Positions 1 through 6,399 are shown, counted from the first letter of the stretch. The stretch: 18,627 bases of DNA from HGM04593 sp045636545 (GCA_045636545.1 JAZTXR010000083.1:1-18627), one strand, 5' to 3'. A program made the numbers and translations. The notes: a model not told the origin generated them from the sequence alone.

Positions 1-120
1 GGGGTTCAACCCCTCCGGTCTTCGACCACCTCCCCTAAAACAGGGGAGGAATTTTATTGCATAGCACCTCCCCCTCTTTGAGGGTACTCCTCCTACCTTA
101 GGAGAAGAATCTAAGGAATG
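1..120 (-). repeat. Dispersed G/C-run intergenic repeat, copy 1
   Basis: Contains a palindrome at 1-13 (GGGGTT-C-AACCCC) and a hairpin at 29-49 (CCTCCCCT / AGGGGAGG, loop AAAAC). The reverse complement of 27-53 matches 14272-14298 at 26 of 27 positions, so the same element occurs twice in the window in opposite orientations. Positions 65-115 carry a second, diverged G/C-run unit ending in GAAGAATCT. Short elements of this look are common between genes in Bacteroidales genomes; their function is unknown. No ORF is convincing here. Confidence 0.7.
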
Positions 121-202
121 GGTAAACTGCAATATTATTGCTAAAAATTATCATTAACAAATCATAAAACCAGCGCGCCTATTGAACCAATGCCCAACAC
201 CC

Positions 203-340
203 TGCATTATATATGCAAACGGCGCAACGCGGCGGGTACTCAATAAGTCACTCAACGAGAGACTGCGGCCCGGTCAACACCTGCATCACATTGGGGCCGT
301 TATTACCCAGGCCTGCGGTGCGCCGTTTGACTATGTATAA
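203..340 (+). ncRNA. Compact multi-helix structured RNA or 5' leader of hsp20
   Basis: A GC-rich patch in an otherwise A/T-rich gap. By eye it folds as one long stem closing two hairpins. 216-226 pairs perfectly with 319-329 (11 bp). The stem continues 228-230/315-317, 231-233/311-313 and 234-238/304-308, interrupted only by an A-G mismatch, a one-base bulge and a two-base bulge. Inside are a hairpin at 246-264 (AGTC, A-A mismatch, CTC, loop AAC) and one pairing 266-271 with 294-299 (CGGCCC/GGGCCG). AATAA at 242-246 could also pair with TTATT at 300-304, and TTATA at 207-211 with TATAA at 336-340. The element ends about 20 nt before the hsp20 ATG and is not followed by a U-tract, so a leader element is favoured over a separately terminated sRNA. 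I do not recognise a known riboswitch or ribozyme core. Confidence 0.5.
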
Positions 341-360
341 CAAATAAAAAAACAACAGTT

Positions 361-864
361 ATGAGCATGTTAATGAAAAGGAACGGACAGCAGTGGCTGC
401 CAAGCATCTTCAACGATTTTTTCAACAGCGACATCCTGGTACGCAACAACGCTACAGCTCCGGCCATAAACGTCTTTGAGACCGCCAAGGAGTATAAAGT
501 GGAAGTTGCGGCAGCTGGAATGTGCAAGGACGATTTCAAGATTCACATAGACAGCGAAAACGACCTCACCATTACAATGGAGAAGAACTGCAACTGCTGC
601 AAGGAGAACGGCGAGTGCAAGGAGGAGAAGAAGTGTGATGACAAATGCGACGAGAAGAAGTGCGAGGAGAAGAAGCACGAAGAGGGACGTTTCCTGCGCC
701 GCGAATTCTCATACACCAGGTTCCAGCAGACACTCGTTCTGCCCGACGATGCCGACACCGAGAAGATTGAGGCGAAGGTGAAGCACGGCGTGCTGCGCAT
801 TGACATACCAAAGAAAGCCCACAGCGATGAGCACAAGGTGAGCCGTATGATTGCCATTGAGTGA
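361..864 (+). CDS. Small heat-shock protein Hsp20 with Cys-rich loop
   Basis: ATP-independent cytoplasmic holdase that binds unfolding proteins during stress. The 167-residue product has the Bacteroidales Hsp20 layout: an N-terminal arm (WLPSIFNDFF), an alpha-crystallin domain from about residue 33 (APAINVFETAKEYKVEVAAAGM) to about 150, the conserved strand ending GVLRIDIPK, and a C-terminal tail ending in I-A-I. The odd part is residues 77-108, where the usual Lys/Glu loop carries seven cysteines (77, 79, 80, 86, 92, 96, 101), with another Cys at 55. The loop DNA includes two adjacent 15-nt units (646-660 and 661-675, 14/15 identical), which suggests expansion by slippage. Met1, Met3 and Met5 are all possible starts; the first is used. 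The gene is convergent with the hydrolase gene, 14 bp apart. Family call is firm; the role of the Cys loop is unknown. Confidence 0.93.
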   Translation: MSMLMKRNGQQWLPSIFNDFFNSDILVRNNATAPAINVFETAKEYKVEVAAAGMCKDDFKIHIDSENDLTITMEKNCNCCKENGECKEEKKCDDKCDEKKCEEKKHEEGRFLRREFSYTRFQQTLVLPDDADTEKIEAKVKHGVLRIDIPKKAHSDEHKVSRMIAIE

Positions 865-878
865 TATACCGGCTGTAT

Positions 879-1640
879 TCATATTTCAATCTCCAGACCG
901 TCGTATGCAAAGAACACATTCTTCGGCAGGCACTTCTCAATCTTTGCGTGTAGGCCTATGTGATGCATCATGTGGGTGAAATACGCGACACGCGGAGATA
1001 TGCTATCAACAAAGCTCAGCGCCTCGAGCACCGTCTGGTGCGAGAGGTGGGGCTTGGAAAAGCGCAAGGCATTGACAACAAGCACCTCTACACCTTTCAG
1101 TTTTTCGAGCTCGACAGGCTCAATGCTGCTCATATCGGTAATATAAGCCAACTTGCCGAACCTGTAAGCCACAATCGGCAATTTGCCGTGCAACACACGC
1201 AGAGGCTCAACTCCGATGCCACCAATAGAGAAAGGCCTCATATCTTCAATGGAGTGAAGCTCTATGTTCGCTACACCGGGGTACTTGACCTCGCTGAAAC
1301 AGTATGGAAACATCGAACGCACCTGCTGTGCAGTGTCATCGTCGGCATAGATGGGAAAACTCCTCAATGTGGTATAGGGGCGCAGGTCATCTATTCCGGC
1401 CGTGTGGTCATAGTGTTTATGGGTGAGCACAAGAGCATCGAGACGTGTGACGTTGGCACACAGCATCTGTGCACGGAAATCGGGGCCGCAGTCAATGAGT
1501 ATATTTGTATCGCCATCACTAAGCAGTGCCGAACAGCGCAGACGCGCATCGCGCGGGTCGGCCGACGTGCACACCTCGCACTTGCAGCCCAGTTCGGGCA
1601 CGCCCGTGGATGTTCCTGTTCCTAAGAATGTAAGTTTCAT
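879..1640 (-). CDS. PhnP-like metallo-beta-lactamase-fold hydrolase
   Basis: A 253-residue cytoplasmic MBL-fold protein, probably a phosphodiesterase acting on small phosphate diesters. It opens with the PhnP-type sequence MKLTFLGTGTSTGVP, followed by a C-x-C-x2-C cluster (C19, C21, C24). In E. coli PhnP the equivalent cysteines plus a late histidine hold a structural zinc. The metal motif HKHYDH (H74, H76, D78, H79) supplies the catalytic centre, and later conserved features are ITDMSS, LSHQ and THMMHH. It starts 4 bp after the murB stop on the same strand, so the two are almost certainly co-transcribed and translationally coupled. No phosphonate (phn) genes lie nearby, so a role in phosphonate breakdown should not be assumed; Bacteroidetes carry such proteins as general MBL hydrolases. 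Confidence 0.85.
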   Translation of the reverse strand: MKLTFLGTGTSTGVPELGCKCEVCTSADPRDARLRCSALLSDGDTNILIDCGPDFRAQMLCANVTRLDALVLTHKHYDHTAGIDDLRPYTTLRSFPIYADDDTAQQVRSMFPYCFSEVKYPGVANIELHSIEDMRPFSIGGIGVEPLRVLHGKLPIVAYRFGKLAYITDMSSIEPVELEKLKGVEVLVVNALRFSKPHLSHQTVLEALSFVDSISPRVAYFTHMMHHIGLHAKIEKCLPKNVFFAYDGLEIEI

Positions 1641-1644
1641 TGCG

Positions 1645-2655
1645 CTACTGTATCACGTTCACCTCCATATTGAGGTGTACACCGAATTTATCTTTAACCG
1701 AGGCCACCACTGCCGAAGCAAAATCCAGCACTTCTTTACCTGTCGCACCACCAAGATTCACCACAACGAGTGCCTGATGCCTGTAGACCCCCACGTGCTT
1801 GTGAGGTGTCTCTTTCCAGCCGCACTGCTCAATGAGCCACCCGGCCGAGAGCTTTACATCGCCCGACGGGAGCGGATATTGCGGCATTGTGGGATATTCA
1901 TCCTTCAACGAAGCGGCCAATGCGGCATCAACAACGGGATTCATGAAGAAACTGCCGGCGCTGCCAATCTTGTCCGGGTCGGGAAGCTTTGCCTCACGTA
2001 TCTCGCAAACGGCACGGCGCACATTGGCAAGCGTTGCGCCACCAAGTTCCTCGACCTTCTCCTTGAGATTACCGTATGACAGTTTGAAGTCGGCACTTTT
2101 CTTTAGCCTGTATGTCACATACGTAACAATGTGACGTCCTTTTTCGGCAGCCTTGAAAATGCTGTGGCGATAGGCAAAACCGCAATCGGCTTTTGTAAAG
2201 GAACAGGGCACACCATCGGCAATACGAATGGTCTCGACCTTTTCAATGAGGTCACCGGCCTCCACACCGTATGCGCCAACATTCTGTACAGCACTTGCAC
2301 CAACCTCACCGGGAATGAGTGATAGGTTCTCCAGTCCGCACCACCCTTCCTCTACAGTATACTCCACAAAGGCATCCCAAATGATACCACTACCGACACG
2401 TAGCAGTACATCTGTTTCTGTCTCCTCTACAACATCAACATCCAGTATAGAAGAGTGAAAAACCGTTCCGTCGAAATCATTGACAAAAAGCAGGTTGCTG
2501 CCGCCACCGATTACAAGAGATTTACCATTGAAACCACTGCCTAAGAAACCGACCAGGTCATCCACCGAATCAAAATCGACGAAATGTGCAGCACAGGCAT
2601 CAATACCAAAGGTATTGTGCGCCAACAGAGAAATTTCATTATATTGTCTTATCAT
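1645..2655 (-). CDS. murB: UDP-N-acetylenolpyruvoylglucosamine reductase MurB
   Basis: Catalyses the NADPH-dependent reduction of UDP-GlcNAc-enolpyruvate to UDP-MurNAc, the second committed step of peptidoglycan precursor synthesis in the cytoplasm. The 336-residue protein has the FAD-binding motif VIGGGSNLL (about 48-56), the IPGEVGASAVQNVGAYG block (114-130), the type I (E. coli-like) segment with Y162-R163, the proton-donor serine S235 in GSAGSFFMNP, and the C-terminal catalytic glutamate E331 in NMEVNVI. Length and motif order match full-length type I MurB. A candidate promoter lies just upstream (box TAATTTCG on the minus strand at 2679-2686, TTG at 2707-2709). The start at 2655 gives the usual short A/T-rich leader. 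The PhnP-like gene follows 4 bp downstream. Confidence 0.97.
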   Translation of the reverse strand: MIRQYNEISLLAHNTFGIDACAAHFVDFDSVDDLVGFLGSGFNGKSLVIGGGSNLLFVNDFDGTVFHSSILDVDVVEETETDVLLRVGSGIIWDAFVEYTVEEGWCGLENLSLIPGEVGASAVQNVGAYGVEAGDLIEKVETIRIADGVPCSFTKADCGFAYRHSIFKAAEKGRHIVTYVTYRLKKSADFKLSYGNLKEKVEELGGATLANVRRAVCEIREAKLPDPDKIGSAGSFFMNPVVDAALAASLKDEYPTMPQYPLPSGDVKLSAGWLIEQCGWKETPHKHVGVYRHQALVVVNLGGATGKEVLDFASAVVASVKDKFGVHLNMEVNVIQ

Positions 2656-2678
2656 TCCGGTAACATTGCTTTATTCTG

Positions 2679-2709
2679 CGAAATTACCTTTTTCCATTGA
2701 AATAAACAA
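2679..2709 (-). promoter_or_regulatory. Candidate murB promoter
   Basis: On the minus strand TTG (2707-2709) is followed after 20 nt by TAATTTCG (2679-2686), one base from the Bacteroidetes -7 consensus TAnnTTTG. This would give a leader of roughly 20 nt before the murB ATG at 2655. Confidence 0.4.
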
Positions 2710-2710
2710 T

Positions 2711-2751
2711 TGCCGGCTGTGCGAAATTTCGTTTTTTACGCACAGCCGGCA
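2711..2751 (-). terminator. Terminator hairpin after the HlyIII-like gene
   Basis: A perfect 13-bp inverted repeat (2711-2723 with 2739-2751; core GCCGGCTGTGCG) encloses a 15-nt loop, 16 bp beyond the stop of the minus-strand gene ending at 2767. On the minus strand the hairpin is followed by ATTGTTTATTT, only moderately T-rich. It separates the HlyIII-like gene from murB. Confidence 0.65.
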
Positions 2752-2766
2752 AGATGTATTCAAATT

Positions 2767-3432
2767 TTATAACCTCGTGAGGTTCAGAATATCCCAGACT
2801 GCCATCATGTGACAAACCGTTCCAAGAAGAACAAAGAAGTGAAACACTGTGTGAATGTATTTTACCTTGTGTAAACTGTAGAGCACAGCTCCGGCAATAT
2901 AAGCAACACCCTCGCCCACAACCCAAAGAAAGACCGACAGTGGCACGGCATTGTAGAACTGTTTCATTGCCGCAACTATTGTCAGTCCCATAAGCACGTA
3001 ACAAACGGTCTCTATGAGATTCTGCTTTTTCTGCTTGCGAAGACAGAACAATGTCCCCACAATGGCGCACAGCCAGCAGAAAGCGAAGATGCCCCACCCC
3101 CAGTATCCTACATCGCGCATAGCAATGAGTGTTATTGGTGAATAGCAGCCTGCTATATACCAATAGATGGCAGAATGGTCGAGTTTACGCAAAACCTTGC
3201 GCCACTTGCCGTCGGGCGAAGAGGAGTGATAGAGGGTTGAGAATGTATAGGACGAAAGCATACCGAACATATACAGCAACACGCTTGTCAACGCCCAGCC
3301 ATCGCCACCATTTTTTACAACCTCCTTGATGAACAATGCGCCAACCACAAAGCCACCCACAATTCCCACAGAGTGTGAGATGGCATTCCACTTCTCCTCT
3401 TCGGGTGTATATTTCTTTATATCTTCACTCAT
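2767..3432 (-). CDS. HlyIII/PAQR-family integral membrane protein
   Basis: A 221-residue multi-span inner-membrane protein with about seven hydrophobic segments. It has the hemolysin III/YqfA/PAQR signature: an N-terminal EEEKWNAISHSVG, the STLYHSS motif at the end of an early helix, KLDHSAIYWYIAGCYSPITL in the middle, and HTVFHFFVLLGTVCHMMAV near the C-terminus. The histidines of the second and last motifs, with the aspartate of LDH, are the family's zinc-binding and hydrolase-like site. The physiological role in bacteria is not settled; 'hemolysin' is historical and should not be read as toxicity. It has its own terminator hairpin, so it appears to be a single-gene unit upstream of murB. 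The start at 3432 is followed directly by the conserved N-terminal motif. Confidence 0.9.
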   Translation of the reverse strand: MSEDIKKYTPEEEKWNAISHSVGIVGGFVVGALFIKEVVKNGGDGWALTSVLLYMFGMLSSYTFSTLYHSSSPDGKWRKVLRKLDHSAIYWYIAGCYSPITLIAMRDVGYWGWGIFAFCWLCAIVGTLFCLRKQKKQNLIETVCYVLMGLTIVAAMKQFYNAVPLSVFLWVVGEGVAYIAGAVLYSLHKVKYIHTVFHFFVLLGTVCHMMAVWDILNLTRL

Positions 3433-3439
3433 AGTTTCT

Positions 3440-3478
3440 CAATGATACTACAGCCCCAAGGCGCTGTCAATTTTGACA
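3440..3478 (-). promoter_or_regulatory. Possible promoter and palindromic operator of the HlyIII-like gene
   Basis: A palindrome, TGTCAA-TT-TTGACA (3465-3478), overlaps a possible TTG -33 box (minus strand, 3468-3470). After 20 nt comes TATCATTG (3440-3447), one base off TAnnTTTG. If used, transcription would begin only a few bases before the ATG at 3432. Weak prediction. Confidence 0.25.
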
Positions 3479-3544
3479 AAAGCAATAATATAGATGTTGG
3501 CCCAGCAATGTCATTTTTCGGGCAAGCCCTCAACAGCACGTCCG

Positions 3545-3700
3545 ATAGAGACAATGTTGCGAGTAAGTGAGTGCAGAATCAAGTTTACTTGAATTATGCC
3601 GAGTGTGAGCAACTTCACTAAAAGTAAAGCGACGAGGGATCTCCAACAACGGTATACGAGATGTCTCCACAACGGTCGACATGACATCTACGCTTTCTTT
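3545..3700 (-). repeat. Dispersed degenerate repeat remnants
   Basis: The reverse complement of 3561-3604 reads CTCGGCATAATTCAAGTAAAC and ends CTTACTCG; a related series of words occurs on the plus strand at 10890-11012. The word AGCGACGAGGGATCTC at 3631-3646 is the exact reverse complement of 4883-4898 in the inverted-repeat element. A second half-copy (GAGATGTCTCC...GGTCGACATGACA) ends near 3686. No ORF here is convincing; the remaining sequence from 3480 to 3545 shows nothing I can interpret. Confidence 0.5.
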
Positions 3701-3794
3701 CAGTATGTGGGTCAACTGCTATATTACTACCTTTACAAAAGTAGTAAAAATTCACCAATGACGACTTTTGAACAGGGTTAATAAAACTAAAACT

Positions 3795-3941
3795 ATGGCT
3801 ACAATGCCGGCAATTGAAGACAGAATTTATAAATTTTACTCGCGAGCTATTGACAAGGGCTTTTTATTGTTGTATATTTGCGCATGTAGGCAGCATTTGC
3901 CGACAGTTGCGGAGGAACACCTGTGCAGGCATTGCACTTAA
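3795..3941 (+). CDS. Possible 48-residue Cys/His-rich small protein
   Basis: An ATG preceded by the A/T-rich leader AATAAAACTAAAACT, typical of Bacteroidales starts, opens a 48-codon frame ending in TAA. The product starts MATMPAIEDRIYKFYSRA, has a short hydrophobic stretch (FLLLYI, 23-28), then C29-x-C31, H34, H42 and C44-x2-C47. The four cysteines could form a small zinc site. The stop is 26 bp before a strong terminator-like hairpin, as expected for a small single-gene transcript. A TAnnTTTG promoter match lies inside the frame, which argues either for a second transcript or against this ORF. I do not recognise the family; coding status is uncertain. Confidence 0.4.
   Translation: MATMPAIEDRIYKFYSRAIDKGFLLLYICACRQHLPTVAEEHLCRHCT
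3850..3880 (+). promoter_or_regulatory. Consensus-like Bacteroidetes promoter
   Basis: TTG (3850-3852), 20 nt, then TATATTTG (3873-3880), an exact match to TAnnTTTG. Transcription would start near 3887 and could yield either a short RNA of about 115 nt ending at the hairpin at 3968-4003, or the long leader of the ORF at 4295 if that hairpin is read through. Confidence 0.5.
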
Positions 3942-3967
3942 ATGCACGTTTGCAGTTTCTTTGCAAC

Positions 3968-4003
3968 ACCTTGTGGTTGTTGCCACAAGGTTTACATTTT
4001 ATT
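3968..4003 (+). terminator. Intrinsic terminator or attenuator hairpin
   Basis: Perfect 9-bp stem ACCTTGTGG / CCACAAGGT (3968-3976 with 3983-3991), loop TTGTTG, followed by the T-rich run TTACATTTTATTT. It lies 26 bp after the stop of the candidate 48-residue ORF and about 80 nt after the putative start point near 3887. It could end the small gene, end an sRNA, or act as an attenuator for the 4295 gene. Confidence 0.6.
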
Positions 4004-4294
4004 TAAGGCGTTTACACGCTTTGTTATCCGCTCAACCTAAACTAGCAATTTAAGAGCGAAACGGAAACAAGGTATTGTAGATGCCCTGTGATGATATTTC
4101 ACATTCCCAAAGGGAACTTTTCCCAAACGGGGGTGTTGACAATATCAGCGTGGGGCTCTGCATTACTCATTCTGTTTGCGGGGCTTTGCTAGTGCCAGGT
4201 TGGGAGTTTGGGTTTTGTGGGCTTCACGCTCTCTTTTTGCCCATACCAATCGTGTACCGCCATAGTATTTATTAACCCTTCAATCTAAAGTTTT
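4004..4294 (+). promoter_or_regulatory. Long structured leader ahead of the 125-residue ORF
   Basis: No convincing gene. The most structured part is 4104-4133, where TTCCC, GGGAA, TTCCC and GGGGG follow each other with 3-4 nt spacers, so segments 1:2, 2:3 or 3:4 can pair but not all at once. Further on, GGGGCTCTGC and GGGGCTTTGC form an imperfect direct repeat (4154-4163 and 4180-4189). A 64-codon frame at 4081-4275 exists but overlaps the hairpins and ends just before the next gene; I treat it as non-coding. No clear TAnnTTTG promoter was found between 4004 and 4294. Confidence 0.4.
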
Positions 4295-4672
4295 ATGGAA
4301 AGGTACACAGTCAATTTGAGACTTCCTGCAATTTTGTCTTTGAACACAGTCCCGCAATGCAGCCAAAGGGAAGAGGACAGCATGATTCACCGTTCAATTT
4401 TCCTGCACACAGCCACAGGAGGTATAGTCGAAATCTTGATGTCATCAAGATACCTCATTGGTGATGAGTATATGCAGTTGCCTTTCTGCGAAAAGAGCCC
4501 AGGCAGTGGGCTTTACCACTACACGGCGGTGCTGTTGAACACACCGCATAGCATCAGTGCCAAAAATGGTCTGAAGGCAATGGAAGAGGTTGCGAAATGG
4601 TACACAAAACTGAGCAAAGAGCTTGAGAGTATAACTTCGAGAGAGTGGACAGACTACCCCGTGAGTAGATGA
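4295..4672 (+). CDS. Hypothetical protein, 125 residues
   Basis: The frame begins MERYTVNLRLPAILSLNTVPQC and has no signal peptide or membrane segment, so it should be cytoplasmic. The first 75 residues read as alternating strands (RSIFLHTATGGIVEILMSS, YLIGDEYMQLPF), then YHYTAVLL, and the C-terminal third is a charged helix (LKAMEEVAKWYTKLSKELESI) ending REWTDYPVSR. The start has the usual A/T-rich context (ATCTAAAGTTTT). It is isolated: a long unusual leader precedes it and the inverted-repeat element begins about 60 bp after it. I do not recognise the family. Amino-acid composition and the coherent mixed alpha/beta pattern make a real gene more likely than a chance frame. Confidence 0.6.
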   Translation: MERYTVNLRLPAILSLNTVPQCSQREEDSMIHRSIFLHTATGGIVEILMSSRYLIGDEYMQLPFCEKSPGSGLYHYTAVLLNTPHSISAKNGLKAMEEVAKWYTKLSKELESITSREWTDYPVSR

Positions 4673-4731
4673 AACCGACTGCAAGGTGTTTGTTTTATCC
4701 TATTCTTGCCCTATAAAAAACTTGGCGATAT

Positions 4732-4960
4732 AATTTAACGTGAGTTCGATATAAGAATTAATACTAAAATTTAGCGTGTTTTGTCATCTCGACCATACCT
4801 TAATAAAATATTAAAAGATGTTTTCGATGAGCGATAGCGAACTAACGCTACGTGAGAGATCTCTTATTTTACGATATTTTTGAGATCCCTCGTCGCTATG
4901 CTCTGTCGGGATGAACAGGTTCGCGATTTAGTTTAGCTTATATCGAACTCACGTTATATT
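4732..4960. repeat. 229-bp element with terminal inverted repeats
   Basis: TAACGTGAGTTCGATATAAG (4736-4755) recurs as its perfect reverse complement at 4937-4956. With one mismatch the arms extend to 24 bp (4732-4755 and 4937-4960). Inside is a second imperfect palindrome: GTCATCTCGA near 4783 against TCGGGATGAA near 4906, then GAGCGATAGCGA...AGATCTC (4829-4863) against GAGATCCCTC...CTATGCTC (4882-4903). There is no ORF and no clear target-site duplication. It lies between two convergent genes, so it could act as a bidirectional terminator, or be a MITE-like element that landed there. The GAGATCCCTCGTCGCT word links it to the repeat near 3631-3646. Confidence 0.75.
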
Positions 4961-4968
4961 AAAGTCAA

Positions 4969-6285
4969 TCAATAATTATTCCACCAGCCCTCGCGGTTAT
5001 GGAAAACAATATCCTTGCTGTCGCGGCGCTTGCTCTTGCTCACGAAAGGAATGTTGTAACCAACACCGAACTCAATCTGCTCGGCAATGTGCATGTGTGT
5101 CTTAGCCAACGCCTGTACATAGATATTGTCCCATACGCGGCACTTCACACCAAAGCGGATATAGTGCCAAGCCTCATCGGAACCCGCCGAGTGCATCTTG
5201 TAGAACAATGGGCGCTTGCCGCGACCGTATATCGGGTGATCGTAATTGTAGAAATTGCGCGCAGGGTTGTAGAGATATACACCCCAGTCAACCATTGCTG
5301 TAACACGGCCGAACTGCAACTCATTGTTGATGCTGACACCGGCACGAATCTTGTCCGACTGTTTATACTCGACATCTGTGCGGAAAAGACCGCGGTTTGT
5401 CTCTTTGCCGATAGCATCATTGAAGAATACATCGGCACCAAGACCAATACCATACCAGTTGCAAACATTGTACACGGCACCAATATGGAATGTATTGATA
5501 AGGAAGTTACGTCCGTCTGTGAGGTCGGCCGACTGAGAACCGGCAGCAATAGTAACATTCAGGCTCCAACGATATGGCAGGTCGGGGAAATGTATTGGCT
5601 CCTTCTCCTCTTCCTCGGGGTTAATGGTCGCAATCAAACCAACACCGCCATATAGAACATTCGCACCCATATTAGGCTCCATTATACGGCCGTTGCTCAT
5701 GTGAAAGAAACCGATTTCGCCGTTGAGCGCCAGATTACGTGTAAGCGGGAAATTAAGGTTCACGCCACCACACAGGTAGGCATTGAGGTGAGAACCGAAG
5801 GTGTAGTGTGCCTTTGGATTGTCTCTATTGCTAACATCAGGTTTACCTATATAATCAGGATTTTCCCCTTCACGTTCATTTGTCCAATATGTCTCGGAAC
5901 AATAGGCCAGACCCGATGCCAACTTTATGGCAAGCTCAAAGTACTTTGTACGCACACAGTTGAGCATAATATATGGGTATACAGAGACAGCCTTGCCCAT
6001 AACCTTGTCACCCAAATCAATATAAGAGACACCCACACCAAGTGTAGAGTTGTTCAGATATTGCTGCCAAGGGCGCTGCTGATTGGATGGAAATTCAAAA
6101 CCGAAGTTCACACCGGCAGGAGCCGATGGATTGATAGTCTCCAAATTTCCGTTTGGAGAAAGATAACCTCCCACAAAAGGCTGTACCTTTAGTGAGAATC
6201 TGTCATTACCTGTACTGTAGTTCTGTGCAGACACAGTGTTTGAGAAAAGTACTGCACCCAGTACCAATAATAGAAAACGTTTCAT
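4969..6285 (-). CDS. PagL-like outer-membrane lipid A deacylase/acyloxyacyl hydrolase candidate
   Basis: A 438-residue outer-membrane beta-barrel with a clean signal peptide (MKRFLLLVLGAVLFSNTVSA, cut before Q21). Residues 192-209, GFFHMSNGRIMEPNMGAN, match the PagL/acyloxyacyl-hydrolase motif H-x-S-N-(A/G)...P-N-x-G, placing the catalytic His at 195 and Ser at 197. Enzymes of this family remove an acyl chain from lipid A at the outer membrane and so tune LPS immunogenicity. Twelve residues after the serine, where Pseudomonas PagL has its catalytic glutamate, this protein has Asn209. At 438 residues it is far longer than classical PagL: after an acidic linker (PEEEEKEP, 223-230) a second set of barrel-like strands continues to the C-terminus. 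The gene stands alone, divergent from the GH20 gene. Family call is moderate; activity is inferred. Confidence 0.65.
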   Translation of the reverse strand: MKRFLLLVLGAVLFSNTVSAQNYSTGNDRFSLKVQPFVGGYLSPNGNLETINPSAPAGVNFGFEFPSNQQRPWQQYLNNSTLGVGVSYIDLGDKVMGKAVSVYPYIMLNCVRTKYFELAIKLASGLAYCSETYWTNEREGENPDYIGKPDVSNRDNPKAHYTFGSHLNAYLCGGVNLNFPLTRNLALNGEIGFFHMSNGRIMEPNMGANVLYGGVGLIATINPEEEEKEPIHFPDLPYRWSLNVTIAAGSQSADLTDGRNFLINTFHIGAVYNVCNWYGIGLGADVFFNDAIGKETNRGLFRTDVEYKQSDKIRAGVSINNELQFGRVTAMVDWGVYLYNPARNFYNYDHPIYGRGKRPLFYKMHSAGSDEAWHYIRFGVKCRVWDNIYVQALAKTHMHIAEQIEFGVGYNIPFVSKSKRRDSKDIVFHNREGWWNNY

Positions 6286-6399
6286 TTGTATTTGTGATTG
6301 ATTTGTTTCTGTTTTTCAATGTTTAGCAAATGGGATAAATTACCAGCCCTTTACTCTGATGTTTTACCACGAGCGCAGCCCATTTTTGCAACGAAGTTG

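Noticed and set aside
203..340. attC or other integron-type recombination site
   Set aside because: A GCCCAAC word occurs at 192-198, but there is no matching GTTRRRY end and no cassette or integrase nearby; the base-pairing pattern fits an RNA better.
960..1625. 221-codon plus-strand frame
   Set aside because: It is antisense to the PhnP-like hydrolase, which has clear zinc motifs; the plus-strand translation has no domain features.
3814..4053. 79-codon plus-strand frame
   Set aside because: It begins with TTG, runs through the terminator hairpin at 3968-4003 and overlaps the more plausible 48-codon frame in another phase.
4081..4275. 64-codon frame starting MPCDDISHSQRELFPNGG
   Set aside because: It overlaps the alternate hairpins at 4104-4133, has no recognisable domain and ends only 19 bp before the next start. 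The region is better explained as a structured leader, though it is not fully excluded.
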